Below are positions 34,101 to 41,936 of a DNA stretch of 64,000 nucleotides, in pieces. The stretch is from Bin87 sp963666865 (GTDB taxonomy: Bacteria; Chloroflexota; Dehalococcoidia; Lucifugimonadales; UBA3495), in assembly GCA_963666865.1 (NCBI GenBank), contig OY763072.1:4278001-4342000 (forward strand), in the 5' to 3' direction. The notes beneath the pieces are model-generated. The model was not told the origin of the DNA, did no database searches, and worked only from the letters and a program-made list of their open reading frames with translations. Numbering within the stretch: position 1 is the first letter of the stretch; each line of letters starts with the position of its first letter. The position numbers and the translations under genes were made by a program.

Positions 34101-34545
34101 GGCGGAAGGTTTCCAGACGGACGGGCTGGCCGTTGGCATCCTCGCCCACCATCACGAAGTCGCGGGTATTGGTGACCAGGACTTGACGGTAACGCTGCCA
34201 GTAGCGGCTGACCTGCTCGCCGTCGGCGGTGAGCCAGGCGTCGTCAGCGGCGGACTTGACCTCCACCACGCCGCGCTCGGGCAGCTGGCCCCGGCGTTGA
34301 CGCTGGTCGCGGGCGCGTTGGGTCTGGCGCGTGGTGTAGAGTCCGAAGTCGGGATGGCCGGCGCCCTGGTCGGCCAGTTCAGGGACGCAGAAGACTTTGG
34401 GGCGCAGGGTGTCTCCCACCGCGTTGAGCAGGTCAGTCAACGCGCCGTAGGCGGAACGTTCGCCGGTTGCGCCGCCCGACGCCTGAACCCGGCGCAGATC
34501 GGTGAAGTAGGCCGCGACGGCCGTTATTGCTGTGCTGCCCGCCAT
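31198..34545 (-). CDS. Type ISP/IIG-like restriction-modification protein (nuclease, methyltransferase, specificity)
   Basis: The 1115-residue protein has an N-terminal PD-(D/E)xK nuclease motif intact (HPDF at 64-67 and EVK at 95-97). A long helical linker follows, then an adenine methyltransferase with the SAM motif DPCCGTGAYLAE (about 392) and the catalytic motif NPPYNGF (about 515). The C-terminal region (about 700-1100) is typical of target recognition in Type ISP enzymes (VRYAYRPFDARWLYW, FHHVIAVLHNPQYR). The SF2 helicase domain of classical Type ISP proteins, which would make about 1500 residues, is absent, so it may behave more like a IIG enzyme. The gene stands alone on this strand. 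Confidence 0.8.
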   Translation of the reverse strand: MAGSTAITAVAAYFTDLRRVQASGGATGERSAYGALTDLLNAVGDTLRPKVFCVPELADQGAGHPDFGLYTTRQTQRARDQRQRRGQLPERGVVEVKSAADDAWLTADGEQVSRYWQRYRQVLVTNTRDFVMVGEDANGQPVRLETFRLADSAADFAERLERPRAFANEVGVGLGEYLCRAMSNAAALAEPKDLAWLLASYARDGLARVERAGDPASLAAVRAALEESLGVRFEGDRGAAFFRSTLVQTLFYGVFSAWALWARQTPAPFGPFNWHEAVWHLRAPVLRALFQQLSDPGRLQPLGLVEVLAWAAAALNRVNRADFFARFREGEAVPYFYEPFLQAFDPELRKQLGVWYTPGEVVRYMVARVDRALKDDLDIPDGLAADNVYVLDPCCGTGAYLAETLRRIAANLDGKGLGALGGARVKQAATQRVFGFEIMPAPYVVAHLQVGLAMQELGAPLSDDDDSERASVFLTNALTGWEPTVQKPLPFPELEEERDRAERVKQDTPVLVIIGNPPYNGFAGVAVDEERELSQAYRSTRQVRRPEGQGLNDLYVRFFRMAERRIAEKTGRGVVCYISNYSWLDGLSFTGMREHFLDAFDAIRIDNLNGDKYKTGKTTPDGAPDPSIFSTPDDPVGIQVGTAIATLVRKDDHGPAQSVSFRHLWGQTKHADLTATAEVAPAGLYDEVAPLLPLGLPFADLAVSDGWQHWPSLPDLFPASFPGVKSGRDPFVVDIDLPRLRKRIDDYFDSSLSHDEIARRYPTAMRNPREYDARAVRDALLQGGGPIDGGFVRYAYRPFDARWLYWEDREKLVDRPRPEYVPHVFEGNLWLVSQQKPRREWGPPQVITHIGCLDLMDRGATCFPMWLRDDTLRLGNDGAQRSPNLSPAAQNYLDRLGLSVDDLFHHVIAVLHNPQYRAANAGALRMEWPRIPLPGWPDGSADVAAAELFASAARGRQLAALLDSDTPVAGVTSGALTPAMASIAVPSTTDDDNMAGDDFAVTAGWGHFGSGDAVMPGQGRIVARDYTAEERAALGDAIAWLGDTTFDVYLNDRAYWCNVPAAVWNYQLGGYQVLKKWLSYREQRVLGRALTVEEVQAFAETARRVAAVLGVGNGG

Positions 34546-34658
34546 CGTTTCCTCGCTGCTTGCCTCCGCGCTGTTCAGGCGAGATTATATGGCATAGCGG
34601 CGAGGCTAAGGATGCTAGAATGTCGCATGGGCGCAATTTGGCTTGGGGGTTTGTCGCC

Positions 34659-35032
34659 ATGAGTACATCGTCATCTTCGTCAGCGTCGTCGCAGCGCGGT
34701 GAGTGGGTTGACGCCAAGCATGGTGGCTCGATGGACGTAGAGCCCGCCGACCGTGAACGCTTTGAAGCATTGGCCGACCGGTGGCGAGAAGAAACTTTCT
34801 TCCTGTCCCGATCGGACCTTAAAAATGCTCACCCCGCACTCCAGGAAATCATCAGTATGGGGCAGCCGGCGGTGCCGCTGATTCTGGAGCGGATGCGTTC
34901 CCAGGGGGGCACTGGTTTGAAGCGCTGCAACAGCTAACCGGAGAGGATCCGGTATCTCCAGCCGACTACGGCAAGATTGCAGCGATGCAGAATTCCTGGC
35001 TGGAGTGGGGCGAACGCAATGGCTACGTCTAG
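34659..35032 (+). pseudogene. Broken paralog 1 (RMRSQGG..WFEAL family), frameshift in a G-run
   Basis: The frame from 34659 encodes a serine-rich start, RFEALADRW, then VPLILERMRSQGG. The continuation HWFEALQQLTGEDPV and SWLEWGERNGYV* is in another frame. A run of six G at 34904-34909 needs one more base. The second paralog at 35431 has the longer G-run and an intact junction. A TAGAAT box lies about 45 bases upstream, and the same box precedes the second paralog. The family is unknown to me. Confidence 0.65.
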
Positions 35033-35076
35033 GTGGATGACCTGGCTCATCGCAGCGTTCCCAACTTCCAGAAATT

Positions 35077-35346
35077 GTTAGAATCAGGATTTACCGGATT
35101 AGGGCCTGATGACAAACTATAAATCACACCGTCGTTCCTGCGAAAGCAGGAACCCAGGAAATCGCTACCAGCAGGAAGTTGGCCTTATTTAGCACTCACT
35201 GGATTCCGGCCCCGTATCAAGTACGGGGTGACGTTCTTTCGCCGGAATGACGGAGTTCGTCAACAGGCCCCAGGAGATTTTCAGGATGTGGCCGCCACGG
35301 CAGCGAACCAAGCCAATCCTATAATCCGACAAATCCTGATTCTGAC
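35077..35346. repeat. Long inverted repeat, copy 2, with a REP-like pair inserted
   Basis: It begins GTTAGAATCAGGATTTACCG and ends AATCCTGATTCTGAC. The middle is interrupted by a REP-like pair (35129-35253) that itself contains a CCCCGTATCAAGTACGGGG stem. The nested order implies the REP-like unit arrived after the long repeat. No gene is seen in 35033-35430. Confidence 0.8.
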
Positions 35347-35430
35347 ATCACACGCGCACGCGGCTGATCCTGGCGGCGGCGCGATGCTAGAATATCGCAC
35401 AGCCACAATCCAGCCTGAGGGTATATCGCC

Positions 35431-35814
35431 ATGAGCACGCCATCATCATCGCAACCAAAGCCAGCATCGTCCCAGCACGGTGAGCGGGTCGACGCCAAGC
35501 ATGGCGACTCAACAAGCGTCGAACCCGCCGACCGCGAACGCTTTGAGGCATTGGCCGACCGGTGGGAATAGGAAACCTTATTCTTGTCGTTCTCGGATCA
35601 GGCAGCGGCCCACCCTGCCCACCAGGAAATCGTCAGCATGGGCGAACGGGCCGTGCCCCTGATTCTGGAAAGAATGCGGTCGCGGGGGGGACTATGGTTC
35701 CACGCGCTGCGTGACCTCACCGGCGCTAACCCGGTTGCCCCCGAAGACCGCGGCAAGACGGACGCAATGCAGACATCCTGGCTGCAATGGGGCGAACGCA
35801 ATGGCTATGTCTAG
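35431..35814 (+). pseudogene. Broken paralog 2, in-frame amber stop
   Basis: This paralog of the gene at 34659 keeps the full 3' half (VPLILERMRSRGGLWFHAL, then SWLQWGERNGYV*). It has a TAG at 35569-35571 in the middle (RFEALADRWE*ETLF). The N-terminal half is similar to copy 1. The two copies and their promoters look like a tandem duplication separated by repeat DNA, with each copy disabled differently. Confidence 0.65.
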
Positions 35815-35841
35815 GTTAGAGAACCTGCTCATATGAAAGTC

Positions 35842-36117
35842 GTCAGAATCAGGATTTGCCGGATTTATGGACTAACGAGATTGGACTTACGCAGTTGGAT
35901 GCCCTTACGTCCGTCATTCCAGCTTTCGCGGGAATGCAGGGACCGAAATCGTTGACATTGTTACCGGTTCGTTCACCATAAAGCCTCTGGATTCCTGCTT
36001 TCGCAGGAATGACGGGTTTGTAATTTCAAGGGCGTAACCACTACAGGATTGGGAGCGCTCTGCCGCAAATGGTTTCAATCCTGCCCATCCTACAATCCAA
36101 CAAATCCTGATTCTGAC
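35842..36117. repeat. Long inverted repeat, copy 3, with a REP-like pair inserted
   Basis: It begins GTCAGAATCAGGATTTGCCG and ends AATCCTGATTCTGAC. A REP-like inverted pair (35911-36015) sits inside it, as in copy 2 but at a different place and with a different spacer. The gap 35815-36118 holds no gene. Confidence 0.82.
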
Positions 36118-36118
36118 G

Positions 36119-37414
36119 TCACACCCGCACGCGGCTGATCATCCCCGCCGAAATCAGCCGCGTGGCGGCCATGACGAGGAACACGATGGGCCATCCGCCG
36201 GAGGCGGACTCGGTCATGTCCAGCAGGACGCTGAATATCATCGCCTGCGCCCCGGCGTAGAGGTAGCCGTGGGCGTCCAGCACGCCGGCCCCGGTGCCGG
36301 CCATTTTGCGTCCCGACAGGTCCACCGAGATGGTGGAGATGAGGGACACGCCCATGCTGATGCCGCCCCACAGCATCAGCGCCGCCCCCAGCCAGGCGTT
36401 GGACGGCGGGGCAATAGCGATGACCACCAGCGCGGCGGCGGACAGGAAACAGGATGCTAACACCAGCGGGCGGCGGCGACTGCCCAACAGCTTGTCGGAG
36501 ATGAAGCCGGACATCGGCGGCGCGATCAGGTAGCCCAGGGGGAGCAGGAAGGTGATGAGCACCGTCTGGGTGATGTCCAGGCCGCCGGCCTCGAAATAGT
36601 ACAGGGGAACCCAGGTGGTCAGGCCGTAGCGGGCCACGTTCTCCAGTCCCTTGACGTGACAGGCCAGCTGGAAACGGGAGTTGGTCAGCAGCAGCTTGTA
36701 GGGGCCGAAGCCCTTGAGCTCTGCATCGCTGGCCGACTCCGGCGCGGCGGAAATTTGGTCCTCCTCGATATATTCCGGCAGGCCCACGTCCCGGGGTCGG
36801 TCGCGGGTGAGGAAGTAGAATGCCACGCCCAACACCAGGATGATCAGCGGCGGATAGCGGAAGGCGGCGCGCCAACCCCACTCGGTGGCTACCCAACTGC
36901 TCAGCCACCACATCAGCAGCATCGCCCCTCCGGAGATCGTGCCGACGAAGCCCATGGCGATGCCGCGCTCCCGGCGGGGCCACCACTGGCTGATCATGCT
37001 GATGGCCGGCGACCAGCAGGCGGCGTTGACGAACCCCGCCAGGCCCCAAGGGATGGCGAAACTCACCGCCGACGTGCCGAAGGACGCCGCCCAGTTGAAA
37101 ACCGTGGTGAATACAGCGCCCAGCATCACCCACAGGCGCAGCCCATAGGCTTCGGACATCCGCCCGTGCACCAGGTCGCCGGCGGCGAACCCCCACAGCA
37201 GCATGGCGTTGATAATGCCAATCTCGATGTTGGTGAGCTGCAGGTCGTCCTTGATCAGCGGCGACGTGGGCCAGAAGTTGAATCGCCCCGTATAGACGAA
37301 CAGGTAGAAGGCGCAGAAGGAGATCAGCACCTGCCACTTCCAACGGTGATACCGTCGGGGCAGTTCGTCGTAGGCTACCGGGCCGGCGACTGTACTTTGG
37401 TCACGCGCTATCAT
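36119..37414 (-). CDS. MFS transporter, GlpT/UhpC-like organophosphate:anion antiporter type
   Basis: The 431-residue protein has about 12 membrane segments and the features of the OPA group: YTGRFNFWPTSPLIKDDL at the first helix, GDLVHGRMSEAYGLR in the loop after helix 2, and PRRERGIAMG in the loop after helix 4. The cytoplasmic start MIARDQ... is preferred. The substrate may be a phosphorylated or carboxylated compound; this is inferred. The gene ends directly next to the long repeat at 36117. Confidence 0.82.
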   Translation of the reverse strand: MIARDQSTVAGPVAYDELPRRYHRWKWQVLISFCAFYLFVYTGRFNFWPTSPLIKDDLQLTNIEIGIINAMLLWGFAAGDLVHGRMSEAYGLRLWVMLGAVFTTVFNWAASFGTSAVSFAIPWGLAGFVNAACWSPAISMISQWWPRRERGIAMGFVGTISGGAMLLMWWLSSWVATEWGWRAAFRYPPLIILVLGVAFYFLTRDRPRDVGLPEYIEEDQISAAPESASDAELKGFGPYKLLLTNSRFQLACHVKGLENVARYGLTTWVPLYYFEAGGLDITQTVLITFLLPLGYLIAPPMSGFISDKLLGSRRRPLVLASCFLSAAALVVIAIAPPSNAWLGAALMLWGGISMGVSLISTISVDLSGRKMAGTGAGVLDAHGYLYAGAQAMIFSVLLDMTESASGGWPIVFLVMAATRLISAGMISRVRV

Positions 37415-37435
37415 TTTCGTCGTTCCGGCCCTACG

Positions 37436-37794
37436 CCGTCATTCCTGCGAAAGCAGGAATCCAGGTCAGGCCAGGTTTGGGTATAAGTCTCGCCACAATG
37501 GGTTCGTCTTTTCGATTAGCGCCAGCTTCCACGCCCGTTTCCATCTCTTCAAAGCTTTTTCTCGTGTGATTGCGCTATCCATGGTTTCATGCGATTCGTA
37601 CCAAACGAGAGTATGCGTACCGTGCTTCTTGGAGAAACCTTCAACCAAATCATTTTTGTGCTGCCAGACTCTCTGAACCGAGGTTCGAAGTGACGCCAAT
37701 GTATAAGGTTCCGTTGCGTTTGCTGGCCAGGATATAGACGCAGGGTTGCTTCATTTCTGGGCTTCCTGGATTCCTGCTTTCGCAGGAATGACGG
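37436..37794. mobile_element. GIY-YIG gene flanked by inverted REP-like units
   Basis: The left REP-like unit starts CCGTCATTCCTGCGAAAGC (37436-37464) and its exact inverted copy ends TTTCGCAGGAATGACGG (37766-37794). The GIY-YIG gene lies between, and its stop codon falls at the left unit's edge. Elsewhere in the window the same inverted pair encloses only short non-coding spacers. This suggests that this unit is, or was, the version carrying its own nuclease. Confidence 0.55.
37466..37754 (-). pseudogene. GIY-YIG endonuclease, frameshifted
   Basis: The 5' frame encodes MKQPCVYILASKRNGTLYIG and then VTSNL, with the GIY-YIG core (VYIL...LYIG). The expected RVWQHKNDLVEGFSKKHGTH and the rest to YPNLA* are in another frame; one extra G at about 37683-37690 explains this. 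Rejoined length is about 95 residues, typical of the small UPF0213-like GIY-YIG family. Key residues (Tyr pair, Arg, Glu in LVWYE) look present after rejoining. Confidence 0.78.
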
Positions 37795-37893
37795 TGGTGA
37801 AGCGGTAGTGAGGACGGTAGAGACTGGCGTGCATAATGACAAACCGCCGCTGCCGACGCGCCGGCAACGGCGGAATGTGTTGAGTTACGCAGA

Positions 37894-38373
37894 CTAGCGC
37901 TTGCTGTGCAGCAGTTCCCTGGCCTCGTCCAGCAGCTCTTCGTCGCTGCGGGAGAGGTCCAGCGGGTCTCCGTGGGGTTGGGGAACCGGGAAGCCGGTCT
38001 TGTAGTACAGCTCGATGCGGTTGCCCTCGGGGTCAAAGAAGTACATCCCGAAGGCGTTGCCGTGGCTGACGATGCGGTCGATGGTCAGGTTCTCGGCGTC
38101 GATGCGCGCCTTGAAGTCGCGCATATCCTGGATGGACGGGACGGCGAAGGAGATCTGCTGAATGACCTTGGCGTCGTCGGAGGTGACCCGGCCTTCCATC
38201 AGCACGAACTCGTGGTGCTCGGCCACGGGATCGGAACTCATGAAAACCATGCGGCGCTGTTCCAGGTCCTCATCAGCGATCTTCAGCCCCAGCACGCGGC
38301 TGTAGAAATCGCGCATCTTCATCAGATCGGTGGCATAGATGCCAACGTGTCCAAGTCCGGCAATCTGGGCCAT
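37894..38373 (-). CDS. VOC-family (glyoxalase/extradiol dioxygenase-like) protein
   Basis: The 159-residue protein has the paired beta-alpha-beta-beta-beta fold: the N-terminal GHVGIYATDLMKMRDFYSRVLG (metal His), then EHHEFVLMEG, QQISFAV and FFDPEGNRIELYY (metal Glu). It is similar to catechol-2,3-dioxygenase-like single-domain proteins that act on aromatic ring products. The ribosome-binding site AGGAGG precedes the ATG at 38373. Confidence 0.82.
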   Translation of the reverse strand: MAQIAGLGHVGIYATDLMKMRDFYSRVLGLKIADEDLEQRRMVFMSSDPVAEHHEFVLMEGRVTSDDAKVIQQISFAVPSIQDMRDFKARIDAENLTIDRIVSHGNAFGMYFFDPEGNRIELYYKTGFPVPQPHGDPLDLSRSDEELLDEARELLHSKR

Positions 38374-38466
38374 TTTAGTACCTCCTGAGAGTAGTCGAAT
38401 ATTGGGGCAACGGTAGTTTAGAGCGGCGGGTATGTCAAGTGAAGGGAACGCCCCGACCGGCCGGCG

Positions 38467-38787
38467 TCAGCGGTCCAGCCCCAGCCGGCTCCGGCATTCG
38501 TAATAGACGGCTTCCAAGAACCCGCCGGCGTAGTGCTGGTGGCTGAAGGTCAGGCCGTTGGCCGCTGCGTCCGAACGGGCGGCTTCGTATAGCTGTACCG
38601 CCGCCGCGTTATCGTAGGGGAAGGGTATCGGCCCCATGTAGTGCTCGAAGTCCTCAATGTCGGCCCAGGCGACCAGGTCGGACATTGCGGCGTCGTTTTT
38701 CGCCCAGCGCTCCCCGTCGTTCTGGCCGCGCATCAGGCACCAGGCCGGCAGGTCATCAGGTCGCTGCAACCCTTCCCCCAAGGACAT
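38467..38787 (-). CDS. Hypothetical protein coupled to the LLM oxidoreductase
   Basis: The 106-residue protein contains WADIEDFEHYMGPIPFPYDN and a C-terminal QHYAGGFLEAVYYECRSRLG. No family is recognised. Its ATG overlaps the stop codon of the LLM gene by one base (TAATG), so the two are co-translated and may act on the same substrate. Confidence 0.65.
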   Translation of the reverse strand: MSLGEGLQRPDDLPAWCLMRGQNDGERWAKNDAAMSDLVAWADIEDFEHYMGPIPFPYDNAAAVQLYEAARSDAAANGLTFSHQHYAGGFLEAVYYECRSRLGLDR

Positions 38788-39632
38788 TATCCCAGCACCT
38801 GCTCCGCCAGCCGCTCCAGCTCGCCCAGTCCGTCGGCGCCGGCCTCCGGCGGCAGCGCCACGGTGACCCGGTTGGCTCCCGCTTCCTCGTAGCCGGCGAT
38901 GACTTCCCGGTTGGGCTGCACATTGGTGACGATGAGCTGTATGGAGGCAGGGTCCCGGCCGGCGGCCTCGGCCAGCTCGGTCATGGTCGCCCGACCCTCC
39001 CGGACCTGCTCTTCCGTCACCCGCACCGGCATCCAGCCGTCGCCCCAAGCCACCACGCGCTTGAACACGTTGGCGGCATATCCGCCCAGGAGCACCGGCG
39101 GGTGTGGCTGCTGCACCGGCTTGGGCGAGCACTTGACCGGCGGGAAGTCGAAGAAACGTCCGTGGAACTCGGCTTCTTCCTTGGTCCAGAGCTCCTTCAT
39201 CGCCAGGATGGCTTCCCGCGTCTGTCCCCAGCGGCGCTCGAAATTGCCGCCCATGATCTCGGTCTCTTCCCGCAGCCAGCCCGCGCCGATGCCGAACAGG
39301 AACCGGCCGTTGGAGAACTTGTCCAAGGTGGCGATCTGCTTGGCCTGCATCAGCGGGTTGTGCTCCGGCACCAGGCTGATGCTGGTGCCCAGATTGATGG
39401 TACTCGTGGCCGCCGCCGCCATGGACAGGGCGATCAGCGGGTCGCCGATGTCGGCCATGGACGACGGTATCGACCCGTCGGGCGTCCCGCCGTACCGGGA
39501 TGTGGTATGCACGGGGAGGATGGGATGCTCCGGCAGCCAGAAGGATTCAAAGCCCAACTCCTCGGCCCGCTTCGCTAATTCCGCCGGGTCAACCGAATCG
39601 CTGGAAGCCCGGGCGCTCACTCCAATATCCAT
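38787..39632 (-). CDS. LLM-class F420-dependent oxidoreductase
   Basis: The 281-residue TIM-barrel protein of the luciferase-like family has the segments GFESFWLPEH, INLGTSISLVPEHNPLMQAKQIATLD, GRFLFGIGAGWLREE and GRFFDFPPV. The pattern fits F420-dependent rather than FMN-dependent members (TIGR03619-like), though the cofactor cannot be proven from sequence alone. Such enzymes are abundant in SAR202-type Chloroflexota. It is followed by the coupled hypothetical gene. Confidence 0.87.
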   Translation of the reverse strand: MDIGVSARASSDSVDPAELAKRAEELGFESFWLPEHPILPVHTTSRYGGTPDGSIPSSMADIGDPLIALSMAAAATSTINLGTSISLVPEHNPLMQAKQIATLDKFSNGRFLFGIGAGWLREETEIMGGNFERRWGQTREAILAMKELWTKEEAEFHGRFFDFPPVKCSPKPVQQPHPPVLLGGYAANVFKRVVAWGDGWMPVRVTEEQVREGRATMTELAEAAGRDPASIQLIVTNVQPNREVIAGYEEAGANRVTVALPPEAGADGLGELERLAEQVLG

Positions 39633-39706
39633 ATCAATACCTCTCTATGAAATTGGGCTGATGATACCATTGCGCGCTGACGCATACCCCCTCGGCTCCG
39701 CGAACT

Positions 39707-39797
39707 GTCAGAAGCAAGATTTACCGGATTTCAGGATTTTCGGGATTGCGTTCCCCAATCCTGCCAATCCTATAATTTTGAAAATCCTGATTCTGAC
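39707..39797. repeat. Long inverted repeat, copy 4 (uninterrupted)
   Basis: It begins GTCAGAAGCAAGATTTACCG and ends AATCCTGATTCTGAC, about 91 bases with no nested insertion. It therefore shows the short form of the family. It occupies the intergenic space between the divergent LLM and MFS genes. Confidence 0.85.
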
Positions 39798-39852
39798 GAT
39801 TTCCCACCGGAATGAATTACAATCGGCAGGTGATTAGCCTGATTGTCCCTCC

Positions 39853-41148
39853 GTGGCCGGCCGCTCTCCCGGCGGGGTCCTCGCTTTGGTAGAGACCCAA
39901 GCCAAAGAGCGCCGCGGCGCTGCCTACGCGCGCCGGCTCCTGGGTCCCTGGCGTTCTTACAACTTCCGGTGGTATTGGACCAGTTCCGCCACCCAGGCAT
40001 TTGCCCAGGGGATGCAGTTCCTGGTCATTGGCTGGCTGGTGCTGGAGGTCACCGGCTCCAACACCCAACTGGGATTGGTGCTTTTCCTCTACGGAGTTCC
40101 CAACGTCGGCCTGCTGATGGTGGGCGGCGTCATTGCGGACCGCTTTGACCGGAAGCGGCTGCTGATGGCGATTCAAATGGCGGTGGGAGTGTCAATCGCG
40201 GCGCTGGCGGTACTTTCGCTGACCGGCGTCATCGCGATTTGGCACATCTACGTGGCCGTCGTGTTGCTGGGCTCGCTGCAGGCCCTGAACCAGCCGGCGC
40301 GGGTGGCCATGGTCGCCGACCTGGTGGATCGGCGCACGCTGCTGGACGCGGTGGCCCATTTCAACGCCGCGGTGCATATCGGCCGGATCGTCGGCCCGCC
40401 GCTGGTGGGGTTGGTCATCGACCACTGGAACATCAGCGCCGCCCTGCTGGTGAACGCGTCGTGCTACGTGGCGAGCGTTTTCTGCGTCGCCAGAATCCGG
40501 CCGGCGCCCGGGGACACCAGGCCGGGGTCCGAGCCCATACTGCGGAACTTTGTGGACGGGATGACCCAAATCTGGCGCTCGCCCGTTCTGCTGACCGTCC
40601 TGGTACTGGCCTGTTCCTGGGGCGGGTTCGGCATGAGCCATCTGGCGGTCATTCCGGCCTTCGCCATAGACCAATTGGGCAGCGAGGCCTACGGAGCCGG
40701 GCTGCTGCTGCTGGCGAACGGTGTCGGCTCGCTGATCGGCAACCTCAGCGTAACGTTCATGCACCGAGCCTGGCTGTACCGCTGGCTGCTGGCCTGCCTG
40801 GTGCTGTTCTGCCTCATGCTGACGCTGTTCGGCTGGTCATCCTGGTTCTGGGTGGCGTGGGCGCTGTTCCTGGTGGTGGGTATCTTGAGCCTGGGCACGG
40901 TATGGCCTCTGGCCACGACCATTCTCCAGTTGGCGTCCCCGGCGGAGATACGCGGACGGGTGATGGGAGTGCTCCACTTCACCCCCGGGTTCCACTACCT
41001 CGGCGCGCTGCCGCTGGCCGCCGCCGCCGGTTGGGTCGGCTGGTCCAGCGCCATCGGCATATCCGCCGGCCTCCGCCTGCTGGTAACGCTGTGGTTCGGA
41101 GTGGCGCGGACGGCGGGGCGGAGGCTGGCGGAAACACCGGCGGGGTAG
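39853..41148 (+). CDS. MFS transporter, EntS-like (MFS_3)
   Basis: The 431-residue, 12-segment protein has a typical MFS_3 start (RNFRWYW-like YNFRWYWTSSATQAFAQGMQ), the loop 2-3 motif GGVIADRFDRKRLL and the loop between the halves. It is an exporter-type protein related to enterobactin or macrolide exporters; the substrate is unknown. The GTG at 39853 is the likely start. Confidence 0.8.
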   Translation: MAGRSPGGVLALVETQAKERRGAAYARRLLGPWRSYNFRWYWTSSATQAFAQGMQFLVIGWLVLEVTGSNTQLGLVLFLYGVPNVGLLMVGGVIADRFDRKRLLMAIQMAVGVSIAALAVLSLTGVIAIWHIYVAVVLLGSLQALNQPARVAMVADLVDRRTLLDAVAHFNAAVHIGRIVGPPLVGLVIDHWNISAALLVNASCYVASVFCVARIRPAPGDTRPGSEPILRNFVDGMTQIWRSPVLLTVLVLACSWGGFGMSHLAVIPAFAIDQLGSEAYGAGLLLLANGVGSLIGNLSVTFMHRAWLYRWLLACLVLFCLMLTLFGWSSWFWVAWALFLVVGILSLGTVWPLATTILQLASPAEIRGRVMGVLHFTPGFHYLGALPLAAAAGWVGWSSAIGISAGLRLLVTLWFGVARTAGRRLAETPAG

Positions 41149-41936
41149 GTTTGCGTACCGCTCTGGTATAGTGAAATTTACGCAGCCAACGTGACAACGG
41201 TTGCGGGAGCGTCACCATGCTTACGTCCCTTCGCCTGGTCAATTTCAAGAACTTCGCCGACGAGACGCTGAAAATCGGCCCTTTCACGGTGATCGTCGGC
41301 GCCAACGCCAGCGGCAAGAGCAACATCCGCGACGCCTTTCGCTTTCTGCACGGCATCGGGCGTGGGTACACGTTGGCGGAGGCTGTAGGAGGCAAGTTAG
41401 GGGTGGGCGGCTATGTTGAATGGGAGCCGATTCGTGGCGCGCCCAACGAAATTGTGCGACACGGGCAAGTTGCCTCCGATGGGATGGGCGAATTTTATGC
41501 TAAAGCAGGATTTGTGCTAGACGAAAAGCGGCTTTCCTATTCCATAACGGTTGGAATCGATCCTGGAGCGCATGATGGATTTCGTTTGCTCACCGAAAAT
41601 ATGTCTATCGACGACCAGCCAATTTGGGGAAGCGTAGTCGCGGAAACAGACCCGTACTTCATCCCTGAAGCCCGGCCTGCTTTGACCCGTCTGCTTCGCT
41701 TCGATCCGGTAGCTGATGAAATTCGGGCCCGCCTCTGTTCCGCGATACAGAGTATGCGTTTCTGGGAGTTTTCGCCGGGAAAAATGCGCGAACCCTCCAT
41801 ACCCGGCGCAACCACTTTGGGAGACTACGGCCAGAACCTGCCCTCCGTTTTGGAAGCAATCTGCGCCGACGCCGACCGCAAGCAAACCCTGCTGTCGTGG
41901 TTTGAAGAGCTGACGCCGATGGACGTACAGGACCTA

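Noticed and set aside
35569..35571. In-frame TAG in the second paralog as pyrrolysine or suppressed amber
   Set aside because: It is not at a conserved or catalytic site, the sister copy is broken too, and no pyrrolysine genes are seen; simple decay fits better.
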